A stretch of 18,445 bases of DNA. It comes from Acholeplasmataceae bacterium UBA5617 (GTDB lineage: Bacteria; Bacillota_I; Bacilli_A; Acholeplasmatales; Acholeplasmataceae). The stretch lies in assembly GCA_002424575.1 (NCBI GenBank), contig DIKN01000022.1:1-18445 (forward strand), written 5' to 3'. Shown one piece after another: positions 9,277 to 15,720 of this stretch (position 1 is its first letter; each line of letters starts with the position of its first letter). A program made the translations under genes and the position numbers. The notes under the pieces were generated by a model. The model ran no database searches. It was not told where the DNA came from and worked only from the letters and a program-made list of their open reading frames with translations.

Positions 9277-10065
9277 CTATAAGAATAAAATAACGGTTAA
9301 AATGGATGATGCTAATCCTGACAAAAGGTTAACTGCATCGTTCGTAATGATGGCCAACCCAGATGCTAAGACAACCTTTTCATTGGGCAACCATCCTTTT
9401 TCAGTATAGGTTCCAGTTTCAACGCCACGGTATTTTGCTTGAATGGACCCACCTAAATAAGAATCAATCATATTACCTAAAAAACCACAGATGGTGATGA
9501 TAGCACCATAGAATAAAAACTGTGTCCAATCAAGACCAATGTTGAGTGCGTAAAGACCCAAAAAGACACCTGCGATAAACAATGATCCGATGACTGATGC
9601 AAATGTTCCAAGCCCAGATATAGCACCGGATACACCTTTGGGTGCAATTTTAAAATTCAATATATAAAAGGTTTTTCCCTTCGATAAGCGTCCAATCTCA
9701 GAAGCCCATGTGTCCGAATTCGATGTTGCTATTGATACAACTGCAGCAATCAAAAAAATCTCCATCTGCAGAAAATAGTAAAGCACAGAAAATATGCCAG
9801 CAACCAATCCGTTGGCGAGCACTTGAATATAATTTCTTCCTTTGCTTTCCTTCTTCTCACTTTTCTCTGAGAACTTTGTAATCAGTGAAGACGATATAAA
9901 AAATGCGATGAGTGATCCCCAAATAACGATACCACCAAACGTATAAATGACAGCCCCAAGAATGGTTGCTGTGTATAGTCCGCTTTTATCAAGTGATTTT
10001 TTAAGATAGGCTAGTCCAGCAATGAATAAACTGATGACGATACCTATGATGGCATTTAAAAACAT
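9277..10065 (-). CDS. DUF92 / TIGR00297 membrane protein, VTE6-like prenyl-phosphate kinase
   Basis: A 262-residue polytopic membrane protein of the DUF92 family. Plant VTE6, the characterised member, turns phytyl phosphate into phytyl diphosphate. Family blocks are visible: GRNYIQVLANG (~77-87), TSNSDTWASEIGRLSKG (~114-130), APKGVSGAISGLGTFAS (~141-157), GNMIDSYLGG (~197-206) and TGTYTEKG (~217-224). Several hydrophobic helices surround them. The start follows a good AGGTGA site, 13 bases after the stop of the upstream phytol-kinase gene. Having the two families side by side fits two successive phosphorylations of a prenol, as in phytol salvage. Substrate and direction in this organism are inferred; geranylgeraniol, farnesol or another prenol is as likely as phytol. 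Confidence 0.88.
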   Translation of the reverse strand: MFLNAIIGIVISLFIAGLAYLKKSLDKSGLYTATILGAVIYTFGGIVIWGSLIAFFISSSLITKFSEKSEKKESKGRNYIQVLANGLVAGIFSVLYYFLQMEIFLIAAVVSIATSNSDTWASEIGRLSKGKTFYILNFKIAPKGVSGAISGLGTFASVIGSLFIAGVFLGLYALNIGLDWTQFLFYGAIITICGFLGNMIDSYLGGSIQAKYRGVETGTYTEKGWLPNEKVVLASGLAIITNDAVNLLSGLASSILTVILFL

Positions 10066-10078
10066 GAATTCACCTCAA

Positions 10079-10744
10079 CTAGAAAACAAGAAACAAAAGG
10101 TAGTAAATAAGTGAAGCGCCTAAAGGTACAGATAAGTTATCAAGCCCTTTAGGTGTGAAGAGTTCAATCAGAGTTGCAAACGCGCTCACTCCTACTGCTA
10201 AAATGAGTGCTGTCCACATCGAATTGTAGATCAGTCCAATCGATAAAGCGACCACAAAGGATGCGACAAACATCGTGACTGTTCCTTCAACAGACTTGCC
10301 AAATACGAGCTGATGTTTGCCATACTTACTGCCAACGGCTGCTGCTAGTCCATCACCATAACCCATAATTAAAATCCCTATTGCACCAATTTCAGGACGT
10401 TTCAGCACGCCGAAAGTTAAAATGACTAAAATGAGCAGTGAGATAGGAAAATAAACAGTTCCCAAATTACCTTTTCCACCGCGTTCCATAGCCTTCAACA
10501 GATTAAGGCGATAGGATAAGTAATTGAGCACAATGAACGTAATTGGCGGAATCATGGCAAACCATACAGCGTTATCTCCTGTGAAGAAAATCATCGCTAG
10601 AATCCACCAGTTGGATACGCCAATGTGGATGAATTTTCGTGCACCTTCTTCGCCAAGTATTTTCTTATTTTGTAATACAGTGGATATGCCGATGACTAAG
10701 AATATTAACACATAGGATAGGATTAATCCCCAAACGTTTGACAT
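10079..10744 (-). CDS. Phytol/polyprenol kinase family protein (VTE5/SEC59-like)
   Basis: A 221-residue integral membrane protein of the CTP-dependent phytol/dolichol kinase family (COG0170). Recognisable blocks are GARKFIHIG (~34-42), GNLGTVYFPISLL (~92-104), MGYGDGLAAAVGSKYGKH (~127-144), GKSVEGT (~149-155) and ELFTPKGLDNLSVPLG (~194-209), the usual C-terminal signature. Six or seven hydrophobic segments lie between. The family phosphorylates a long-chain prenol to its monophosphate. A GAGAGG ribosome site lies in the 3' end of the synthase gene, and only 6 bases separate the two genes. With the DUF92 neighbour it would make a prenol-to-prenyl-diphosphate pathway feeding the synthase encoded just upstream. 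The true substrate is not shown by the sequence. Confidence 0.9.
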   Translation of the reverse strand: MSNVWGLILSYVLIFLVIGISTVLQNKKILGEEGARKFIHIGVSNWWILAMIFFTGDNAVWFAMIPPITFIVLNYLSYRLNLLKAMERGGKGNLGTVYFPISLLILVILTFGVLKRPEIGAIGILIMGYGDGLAAAVGSKYGKHQLVFGKSVEGTVTMFVASFVVALSIGLIYNSMWTALILAVGVSAFATLIELFTPKGLDNLSVPLGASLIYYLLFLVF

Positions 10745-10750
10745 GATTTT

Positions 10751-11689
10751 TTAACCTCTCTTTATGGATTTTATGTAGGATTGGATCAACTCATCTTTGC
10801 GTTGATCTGACACAAAATTTTTATGCGTCAACACATCATATTGATTTTCACGACATGCGTTTAAAATCTCGCGGTATAAAATGATGGATAATGCGAGTGG
10901 ATGTCTGACATCCTCATCAAATAAACCGATTTTTCCCATTGCATCATCAAAATATTTTTCAGCTTTTTTCGCTAAACTTTCAAACAAATTTATAAATTCT
11001 ATGTTTATCTTACCATGAGCTAAATCATCTTTTGAGTATTTTGCTTCATCCATGAGTTGTGTGGGTAGGTAGATGCGATTGTTTCTAAAATCTTCCCCGA
11101 TATCGCGCAAAATATTGGTGATTTGCATCCCATAACCAAGATGAATCGCAAAATCCGTGAGTTCATCTTTATTTTGTATAGCAAGAATAGGTATCATCAT
11201 TAGACCAACCGTTCCGGCAACATGATAGCAATACTTCAACAAATCTTCTTCTGTTTGATATTCTTTAAAGTGAAGATCCATTTTTTGGCCAATAATCATA
11301 TCATAAAATGGCTTGTAATCGTAATGTTTTGGATAAAAAGCCTTCGTGGTTTCACGCAATGCTCGCCACCGAAAATGATGGGGTGTTTGACCTTCAACAT
11401 AAGCATCAAGTTCTGTCTTGAGTTGTTCTAGCCCAGCTTCATCATGATTTTCATCGATCAAATCATCTGCATAGCGGCAAAACGCATAAACTGCATAAAC
11501 AGCTTCTCTTTTTTTCTTATGCGGAATGCTTGAAAATGCTTTATAAAAGGTTTGAGAGTTTTTCTTGATGATGTTTTCACATGCTCGTATATCTTTTCTT
11601 TTTTGTTTATAATCGCCAATAATCATCCATCCATAGCCAATCACAAGGATACTCACTAAAATAAGACGCAATAGATCTAAAGGCATCAT
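10751..11689 (-). CDS. crtM: Squalene/phytoene synthase family enzyme (CrtM/CrtB type) with N-terminal membrane anchor
   Basis: A 312-residue enzyme that condenses two prenyl diphosphates head to head. Both Mg-binding aspartate motifs are intact: DDLID (75-79) and NILRDIGED (192-200, Asp196 and Asp200). YAVYAFCRYADD, HVAGTVG and NNRIYLP are family blocks. The overall pattern resembles CrtM of staphylococci, which makes C30 dehydrosqualene, but C40 phytoene formation cannot be excluded by eye. Unlike the ~290-residue CrtM, it carries an extra ~30 residues at the N-terminus with one hydrophobic helix (LLRLILVSILVIGYGWMII, 6-24) followed by a basic stretch, so it is probably membrane-tethered. 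The start overlaps the desaturase stop in ATGA, showing coupling. An alternative start at Met22 lacks a ribosome site. Confidence 0.92.
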   Translation of the reverse strand: MMPLDLLRLILVSILVIGYGWMIIGDYKQKRKDIRACENIIKKNSQTFYKAFSSIPHKKKREAVYAVYAFCRYADDLIDENHDEAGLEQLKTELDAYVEGQTPHHFRWRALRETTKAFYPKHYDYKPFYDMIIGQKMDLHFKEYQTEEDLLKYCYHVAGTVGLMMIPILAIQNKDELTDFAIHLGYGMQITNILRDIGEDFRNNRIYLPTQLMDEAKYSKDDLAHGKINIEFINLFESLAKKAEKYFDDAMGKIGLFDEDVRHPLALSIILYREILNACRENQYDVLTHKNFVSDQRKDELIQSYIKSIKRG

Positions 11690-13173
11690 GAGTGGTCCCT
11701 CACAATCTCATCGGTTACAATCTTAGCGCTCATTAAAACGATAGGAACCCCTGCACCCGGATGATTGCTACTGCCTGCAAAATAAAGATTCTTAACTTTT
11801 CTGCTCGTGGCTTGAGGTCTAAAGTAAAGGCTTTGCATGAGGGTGGGTTTGAGACCAAAGGTTGCACCAAACTGCAAATGAAAAAGCGATTCAAACGTTT
11901 GAGGTGTAAATATCTTCTCATAAACAAGATGATTTTCGATATCTTCAAATCCCTTGATCGTTTGAATTTTATGGATGACAAGATTTCGCAATTTCATGAT
12001 CATGTCATCATCCCATACAATACGATGTCGATGAAGGGATGGCACGGGAACAAGCACGTAAAGTATTTCATGCCCTTCTGGCGCTACATCAGGATCAATC
12101 TGCGATGGTGAATAGAGGTAAAAGGATGGATCCTCTGGTACAATACCTTGAAAGAGTTCTTCAATGTTCTTTTTGAAATCAGATGCAAAATGAATTTGAT
12201 GCACCGTTGTATGATATTTTTTATTAAGTCCCAAGTACATGATAAAAGATGAAGATGAGTATGCCATCTTGTCAATTTTTTTATCCGTATACTTTCCTTT
12301 ATCGCGCGGCTGTTTAACAAGATTTTTCATAACCCATGGAAAATCAGCATTTGATAAGACGAGATCACCTTTTATCATGTGTTGTCCAACCCGAATACCT
12401 GTTGCGACACCTTTTTCGATAATGATCTCATCCACCTCGTGATTTAAGTGAATTTTGCCACCCATTTCGATAAATCTCTTTCCCATTGCTTTAGCCATCT
12501 GATACATCCCGCCTTTGATGTAATGAACACCATAAAGCAGTTCAATCATGGGAATGATGGTATAGATAGATGGTCCTGAGAAAGGTGATATACCAATGTA
12601 AAGTGTTTGAAAGCTAAGCGCTTTTCTGAGTTTATCTTCTTCAACAAATGATGAGATTGACGAATAAGCGTTATTCAGTGTTCTCAGTTTGATGAGTGCG
12701 TGTAGCGTTTTAAAATGATATAAATCGCGTGGTTTGCGGTATGATTTTTCGAGAAAAGCTTCTTTTGCAATGATATATCGTTGATAAACATCACTTAAAT
12801 ATCTCAAATATCCTGCAGTTTCTCGTTCAGAAAATGATTCCAATTGTCCAATAAACTTCGGTAAATTCGACGATATAGAAAAAGAGTATCCATCGGGATA
12901 GTGAATCGTATTCATCGGTTCTAATAAAGTCATCGGTATATAATCATCAGGATTGACTCCGCTAAAGCGAAAAAGTTCTCGGTACATCTCTGGCATCAAT
13001 ACAATCGTCGGGCCAACATCAAACGAAAATCCATGTTCTCGGATTTGATACATACGACCACCGATTTGGTCATTTTTTTCATAGATTTCACATTCATAAC
13101 CTAACGTTTGTAGGCGAATACCCGCAGCAAGTCCTGCTGTACCTGCACCGATAATGATGACTTTTTTCTTCAT
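11686..13173 (-). CDS. crtN: Carotenoid desaturase (CrtN/CrtI family)
   Basis: A 495-residue FAD-dependent desaturase. It has the N-terminal dinucleotide fold VIIIGAGTAGLAAGIRLQ (5-22) with the GGRM motif (~42-45), then FDVGPTIVLMPEMYRELF, FQTLYIGISPFSGPSIYTI and GVHYIKGGMYQMA, and the C-terminal FAD block YFAGSSNHPGAGVPIVLMSAK. These blocks match my memory of staphylococcal CrtN (diapophytoene desaturase) closely, so a C30 product such as diaponeurosporene is my first guess. A C40 phytoene desaturase is the alternative. It introduces conjugated double bonds into the product of the neighbouring synthase, at the membrane. It is the first gene of the operon, has an extended -10 promoter upstream and a GAGG ribosome site, and stops in TGA, which rules out UGA=Trp coding. 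Confidence 0.94.
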   Translation of the reverse strand: MKKKVIIIGAGTAGLAAGIRLQTLGYECEIYEKNDQIGGRMYQIREHGFSFDVGPTIVLMPEMYRELFRFSGVNPDDYIPMTLLEPMNTIHYPDGYSFSISSNLPKFIGQLESFSERETAGYLRYLSDVYQRYIIAKEAFLEKSYRKPRDLYHFKTLHALIKLRTLNNAYSSISSFVEEDKLRKALSFQTLYIGISPFSGPSIYTIIPMIELLYGVHYIKGGMYQMAKAMGKRFIEMGGKIHLNHEVDEIIIEKGVATGIRVGQHMIKGDLVLSNADFPWVMKNLVKQPRDKGKYTDKKIDKMAYSSSSFIMYLGLNKKYHTTVHQIHFASDFKKNIEELFQGIVPEDPSFYLYSPSQIDPDVAPEGHEILYVLVPVPSLHRHRIVWDDDMIMKLRNLVIHKIQTIKGFEDIENHLVYEKIFTPQTFESLFHLQFGATFGLKPTLMQSLYFRPQATSRKVKNLYFAGSSNHPGAGVPIVLMSAKIVTDEIVRDHS

Positions 13174-13209
13174 CGAATGACCTCATATATTCATTTTCAT
13201 CTTATCCCT

Positions 13210-13218
13210 ATTATACCA
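13210..13218 (-). promoter_or_regulatory. Extended -10 promoter of the carotenoid-photolyase operon
   Basis: Minus strand TGGTATAAT: a perfect TATAAT (13210-13215) with an extended TGn element. The -35 region (around CTATCA, 17 bases upstream) is poor, as is common with extended -10 promoters or those needing an activator. It lies 36 bases before the desaturase start. Confidence 0.7.
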
Positions 13219-13242
13219 TCGAATAAAACCCTTGATAGATGT

Positions 13243-13280
13243 GAATCATGATGCGATTCATTTTTTCTGTTTCATGATTC
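13243..13280. promoter_or_regulatory. Inverted repeat in the divergent control region (candidate operator)
   Basis: GAATCATGA (13243-13251) is repeated exactly in inverted form as TCATGATTC (13272-13280), with 20 bases between. A third half-site, GATTC (13255-13259), lies inside. The repeat sits between the heliorhodopsin promoter and the desaturase promoter and is not followed by a T-run, so a protein-binding operator is more likely than a terminator. No regulator gene is nearby, and the role is inference. Confidence 0.45.
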
Positions 13281-13316
13281 TTATCATACACAAATTTTAT
13301 TTCGATTTCAAAGCAT

Positions 13317-13345
13317 TTTACTTTTAAACATGCTAAATTTATACT
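13317..13345 (+). promoter_or_regulatory. Sigma-A-type promoter of the heliorhodopsin gene
   Basis: TTTACT (13317-13322), a 17-base spacer, then TATACT (13340-13345), followed by an AGGAG ribosome site (13369-13373) and the ATG at 13380. The -10 box matches consensus at 5 of 6 positions and the -35 box at 4 of 6. Confidence 0.7.
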
Positions 13346-13379
13346 AAAATGATGATGTAATATGTAAAAGGAGAAAAGT

Positions 13380-14177
13380 ATGCAAACAAACACATTTGAA
13401 AAATTGAGACGATTTAACATGATTATGGGAGCATTCCATTTAGTACAAGGTTTGCTCATGATTGTTTTTGCAGTAACCGTTCTAGGTGATATCAATCCTG
13501 CTTTTAAGATTACCATCACACAAAACTTCCTCAACTATGATACGGTTGCACAACGCTTATTTTTAGACCAAAAAGCACTTTTTGATTTACCATTTGGCAT
13601 TCTTGTCGGTGTCTTCCTCCTCTTATCAGCAGGTGCACATGCCCTCATCTCATTCCCTAAGAAAATCAATGAGATGTATAATCGCGATTTAACCAAAGGT
13701 ATCAATAAATTAAGATGGTTTGAATACGCTTTATCTTCATCCGTCATGATCGTATTGATTTCGACACTCTTCGGTATTTATGACATTGGATCACTCATCT
13801 TAATTTTCATTGTCAACGCAGCGATGAACCTCTTCGGCCTTGATATGGAACTCATCAACTCTAGACGCACTGAAGGTGAAAAGGTGAATTGGGGTCCATT
13901 CGTTTGGGGATCTGTTGCTGGTCTCGCTCCCTGGATAGCAATCGTACTTTACATGCTTGGTTCTGGTGATATTACACCTCCTTGGTTCGTTTGGGCAATC
14001 GTAGGTACATATTTCGTTGCATTCAATACATTCCCCATCAACATGGTGTTACAATATAAGAAAGTGGGCAAGTGGAAAGATTACCTTTATGGTGAACGCA
14101 CTTATATCATTTTAAGCTTGGTTGCCAAATCCATCTTGGCATGGCTCGTGCTCTTTGGTGCACTTCAACCCGCTTAA
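13380..14177 (+). CDS. Heliorhodopsin
   Basis: A 265-residue seven-helix retinal protein of the heliorhodopsin family, a rhodopsin group with inverted membrane orientation, slow photocycles and no known ion pumping. Family signatures are clear: FHLVQ (19-23), the helix-3 block RWFEYALSSSVMIVLI (112-127) with Glu115 as Schiff-base counterion, NMVLQYKKVGKWKDYLYGER (221-240) and helix 7 YIILSLVAKSILAW, in which Lys250 is the retinal-binding lysine. His20 and His87 match the two histidines known from the Schiff-base cavity of the type protein. The long segment between helices 1 and 2 (~38-66) is also typical. The start has a good AGGAG site and its own promoter. The gene diverges from the carotenoid-photolyase operon and is followed by a terminator. 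A photosensory or regulatory role is likely; partner unknown. Confidence 0.96.
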   Translation: MQTNTFEKLRRFNMIMGAFHLVQGLLMIVFAVTVLGDINPAFKITITQNFLNYDTVAQRLFLDQKALFDLPFGILVGVFLLLSAGAHALISFPKKINEMYNRDLTKGINKLRWFEYALSSSVMIVLISTLFGIYDIGSLILIFIVNAAMNLFGLDMELINSRRTEGEKVNWGPFVWGSVAGLAPWIAIVLYMLGSGDITPPWFVWAIVGTYFVAFNTFPINMVLQYKKVGKWKDYLYGERTYIILSLVAKSILAWLVLFGALQPA

Positions 14178-14186
14178 AAATTCATC

Positions 14187-14216
14187 GCTAGGCTTAAAAA
14201 ACCTAGCTTTTTCTTT
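14187..14216 (+). terminator. Intrinsic terminator after the heliorhodopsin gene
   Basis: A 6-bp stem GCTAGG/CCTAGC (14187-14192 with 14202-14207) around an A-rich loop is followed by TTTTTCTTT. It ends only 11 bases before the ATG of the next gene, so that gene depends on read-through or on a promoter within the heliorhodopsin gene. Confidence 0.8.
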
Positions 14217-14227
14217 CAGGTGAGATC

Positions 14228-15205
14228 ATGTATTTTAAAAAATTGATTCACCCTGAATTCTTTCAGGGAGACAAGAAAAAAGACAAATATTTCGAGGGTT
14301 GGTATTATAAACTCGTCAGTTTCGATGAGCATACGACTTTAGCATTGATTCCTGGCATCAGTAAACACCAAAAAGACCCCCATGCTTTTATCCAAGTCTT
14401 TTTGTCTGAACATAAAGATGGTCAAACCAAATTAGCAACCTATTATTTTCGATATGCACTCGCTCAATTTCACTATGGACACGATCAATTCTTCGTCCAG
14501 ATTGCAGAGAATTATTTCTCACTTGATAAACTCACAGTCAAACTTAAAAACAGCAATCTAGATTTATCGGGAACGCTCATTTTGTCTCACTTGACCCCAA
14601 TCAATCGTTCACTCTTGACACCTAATATCATGGGTTTCTTTGGTTACTTCAATTTTATGGAATGCTATCACGGCATCGTCAGCATGACCCATCATCTTGA
14701 TGGTTCCTTAAAACTGAACCAAGTTATTTTGAAGTTTGATCAAGGTAAAGGCTACATCGAAAAAGATTGGGGACGCTCATTTCCAAGAGCATATGTTTGG
14801 TTACAGTCCAATCATTTTGAAGATCAACAAACATCCTTTATGTTTTCTTATGCTGATATTCCTTTTATGGGTTTTTATTTCAAAGGATTGATTGCCAACC
14901 TTTACGTTCAAGGAAAAGAATATCGGTTTGCAACCTACAATCATGCAAAAGTCCTTCGTGAAGAGATAGAGCCAAAACATGTTCATTACATCGTGAAAAA
15001 AGGAGCTTATCGCATCGACATCCATGCAATCTCACATACTGAGATTGCACTCGCTTCACCCAAGGATGGGGCGATGATCAATCAAATCAAAGAGGGTTTA
15101 TCTGGCGAGATAACGCTCAAATTATATCGTAAAGGCCAATTGCTTTATGAGGATACGGGTCATCACGCAGGAATTGAAATCATGAAACCTGTCACAAATA
15201 AATAA
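14228..15205 (+). CDS. Tocopherol cyclase family protein (VTE1-like, function unknown)
   Basis: A 325-residue soluble protein without signal peptide or membrane helix. Tocopherol-cyclase-family blocks are visible: KYFEGWYYKLV (20-30), AFIQVF (53-58), MECYHGIVSMTHHLDG (144-159) and the strong GYIEKDWGRSFPRAYVWLQS (175-194). Plant and cyanobacterial VTE1 closes the chromanol ring of tocopherols. The wider lipocalin-like superfamily also includes carotenoid 1,2-hydratase. No tocopherol head-group genes occur here, so the substrate is probably another isoprenoid or quinone; that is inference. The AGGTGA ribosome site directly follows the T-tract of the heliorhodopsin terminator, 50 bases after the heliorhodopsin stop, on the same strand. 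Its position with a rhodopsin, carotenoid enzymes and VTE5/VTE6-like kinases is the best clue to its role. Confidence 0.88.
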   Translation: MYFKKLIHPEFFQGDKKKDKYFEGWYYKLVSFDEHTTLALIPGISKHQKDPHAFIQVFLSEHKDGQTKLATYYFRYALAQFHYGHDQFFVQIAENYFSLDKLTVKLKNSNLDLSGTLILSHLTPINRSLLTPNIMGFFGYFNFMECYHGIVSMTHHLDGSLKLNQVILKFDQGKGYIEKDWGRSFPRAYVWLQSNHFEDQQTSFMFSYADIPFMGFYFKGLIANLYVQGKEYRFATYNHAKVLREEIEPKHVHYIVKKGAYRIDIHAISHTEIALASPKDGAMINQIKEGLSGEITLKLYRKGQLLYEDTGHHAGIEIMKPVTNK

Positions 15206-15231
15206 TCGCTTTATTTTTCAAATTAACTCAC

Positions 15232-15258
15232 AAAAAACCTTGACTTTCAAGGTTTTTT
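15232..15258. terminator. Bidirectional terminator after the tocopherol-cyclase-like gene
   Basis: An 11-bp perfect stem (15232-15242 with 15248-15258) whose arms begin and end in A6/T6, with loop ACTTT. It lies 27 bases after the stop codon of the tocopherol-cyclase-like gene and closes that transcription unit. Confidence 0.88.
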
Positions 15259-15268
15259 ATTCTAATAT
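15240..15268 (+). promoter_or_regulatory. Candidate promoter of the FMN-binding/flavodoxin pair, overlapping a terminator
   Basis: TTGACT (15240-15245, 5 of 6 consensus), a 17-base spacer and TAATAT (15263-15268, 4 of 6). The -35 box lies in the loop and left arm of the preceding terminator. The gene start at 15327 follows at a plausible distance with a GAGGGGG ribosome site. Confidence 0.5.
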
Positions 15269-15326
15269 CATGAATGAATAACATCGCTTACTGTCATCCA
15301 TGCTATGGCGTTAGAGGGGGATTATC

Positions 15327-15719
15327 ATGAGAAAAATTTTATATGTTATTTTAGGTTTTTTTACTGTTATGATTGCTGCAATTTTCATTGGGATTGTCTA
15401 TCTTCAAAGCGGAATGTCATCTACAAAGTCACTTACCATCACATCGATTGATTTATCTTTGGTTGATGATGGTATTTATGAAGGCACCTACGAAAATGGT
15501 CGCTTTACAACAACGATTGAAGTTACAATCGTCGATCATATGATCACCGAACTTGTTGTCATCGATGATGTGACCTTTGCAAATCCTGATGTCACTCGTG
15601 CTCTTTTTGATCAGATCATCACATCACAAGATATCGATATCGATATCATTGCTGGTTCTACCATCACAACAAAAGCTTATTTAAAGGCGATTGAAAATGC
15701 ACTTAAAGGGGGGTTATAA
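15327..15719 (+). CDS. Membrane-anchored FMN-binding domain protein
   Basis: A 130-residue protein. Residues ~4-26 form one N-terminal membrane helix after a short basic start (MRK), so the rest should face outside. Residues ~48-128 match the FMN-binding domain found in RnfG/NqrC-type and extracellular electron-transfer proteins: DGIYEGTYENGRFTTTIEV, then a C-terminal GSTITTKAYLKAIENAL. In this family a Thr in an SGAT-type motif carries covalently bound FMN. Here the motif reads AGST (109-112), so Thr112 is the likely site and the first residues deviate from consensus. No ApbE flavin transferase is present in the window. It is followed directly by a flavodoxin gene, which suggests a joint redox role. 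The start has a strong GAGGGGG site. Confidence 0.85.
   Translation: MRKILYVILGFFTVMIAAIFIGIVYLQSGMSSTKSLTITSIDLSLVDDGIYEGTYENGRFTTTIEVTIVDHMITELVVIDDVTFANPDVTRALFDQIITSQDIDIDIIAGSTITTKAYLKAIENALKGGL
15705..15713 (+). promoter_or_regulatory. Shine-Dalgarno site fixing the flavodoxin start
   Basis: AAAGGGGGG within the last codons of the FMN-binding gene ends 7 bases before the ATG at 15721. An in-frame ATG at 15691 lies upstream of this site and would add ten residues before the flavodoxin fold, so it is rejected. Confidence 0.8.
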
Positions 15720-15720
15720 T

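Noticed and set aside
13211..13534. Minus-strand ORF overlapping the heliorhodopsin start
   Set aside because: It runs antisense to a clearly conserved gene and across the divergent control region, and shows no recognisable protein features.
13380..14177. Proton-pumping (type 1) rhodopsin
   Set aside because: The helix-3 block is RWFEYALSSS with a Glu counterion, not the Asp-based pump motif, and the helix-7 block and long loop 1-2 are those of heliorhodopsins.
9277..15205. A genuine tocopherol biosynthesis cluster
   Set aside because: Only kinase-like and cyclase-like families are present. The aromatic precursor, prenyltransferase and methyltransferase genes are missing from the window.
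15691..15720. Earlier in-frame start for the flavodoxin gene
   Set aside because: It would add MKMHLKGGYN before the fold and lies upstream of the strong AAAGGGGGG site that serves the ATG at 15721.
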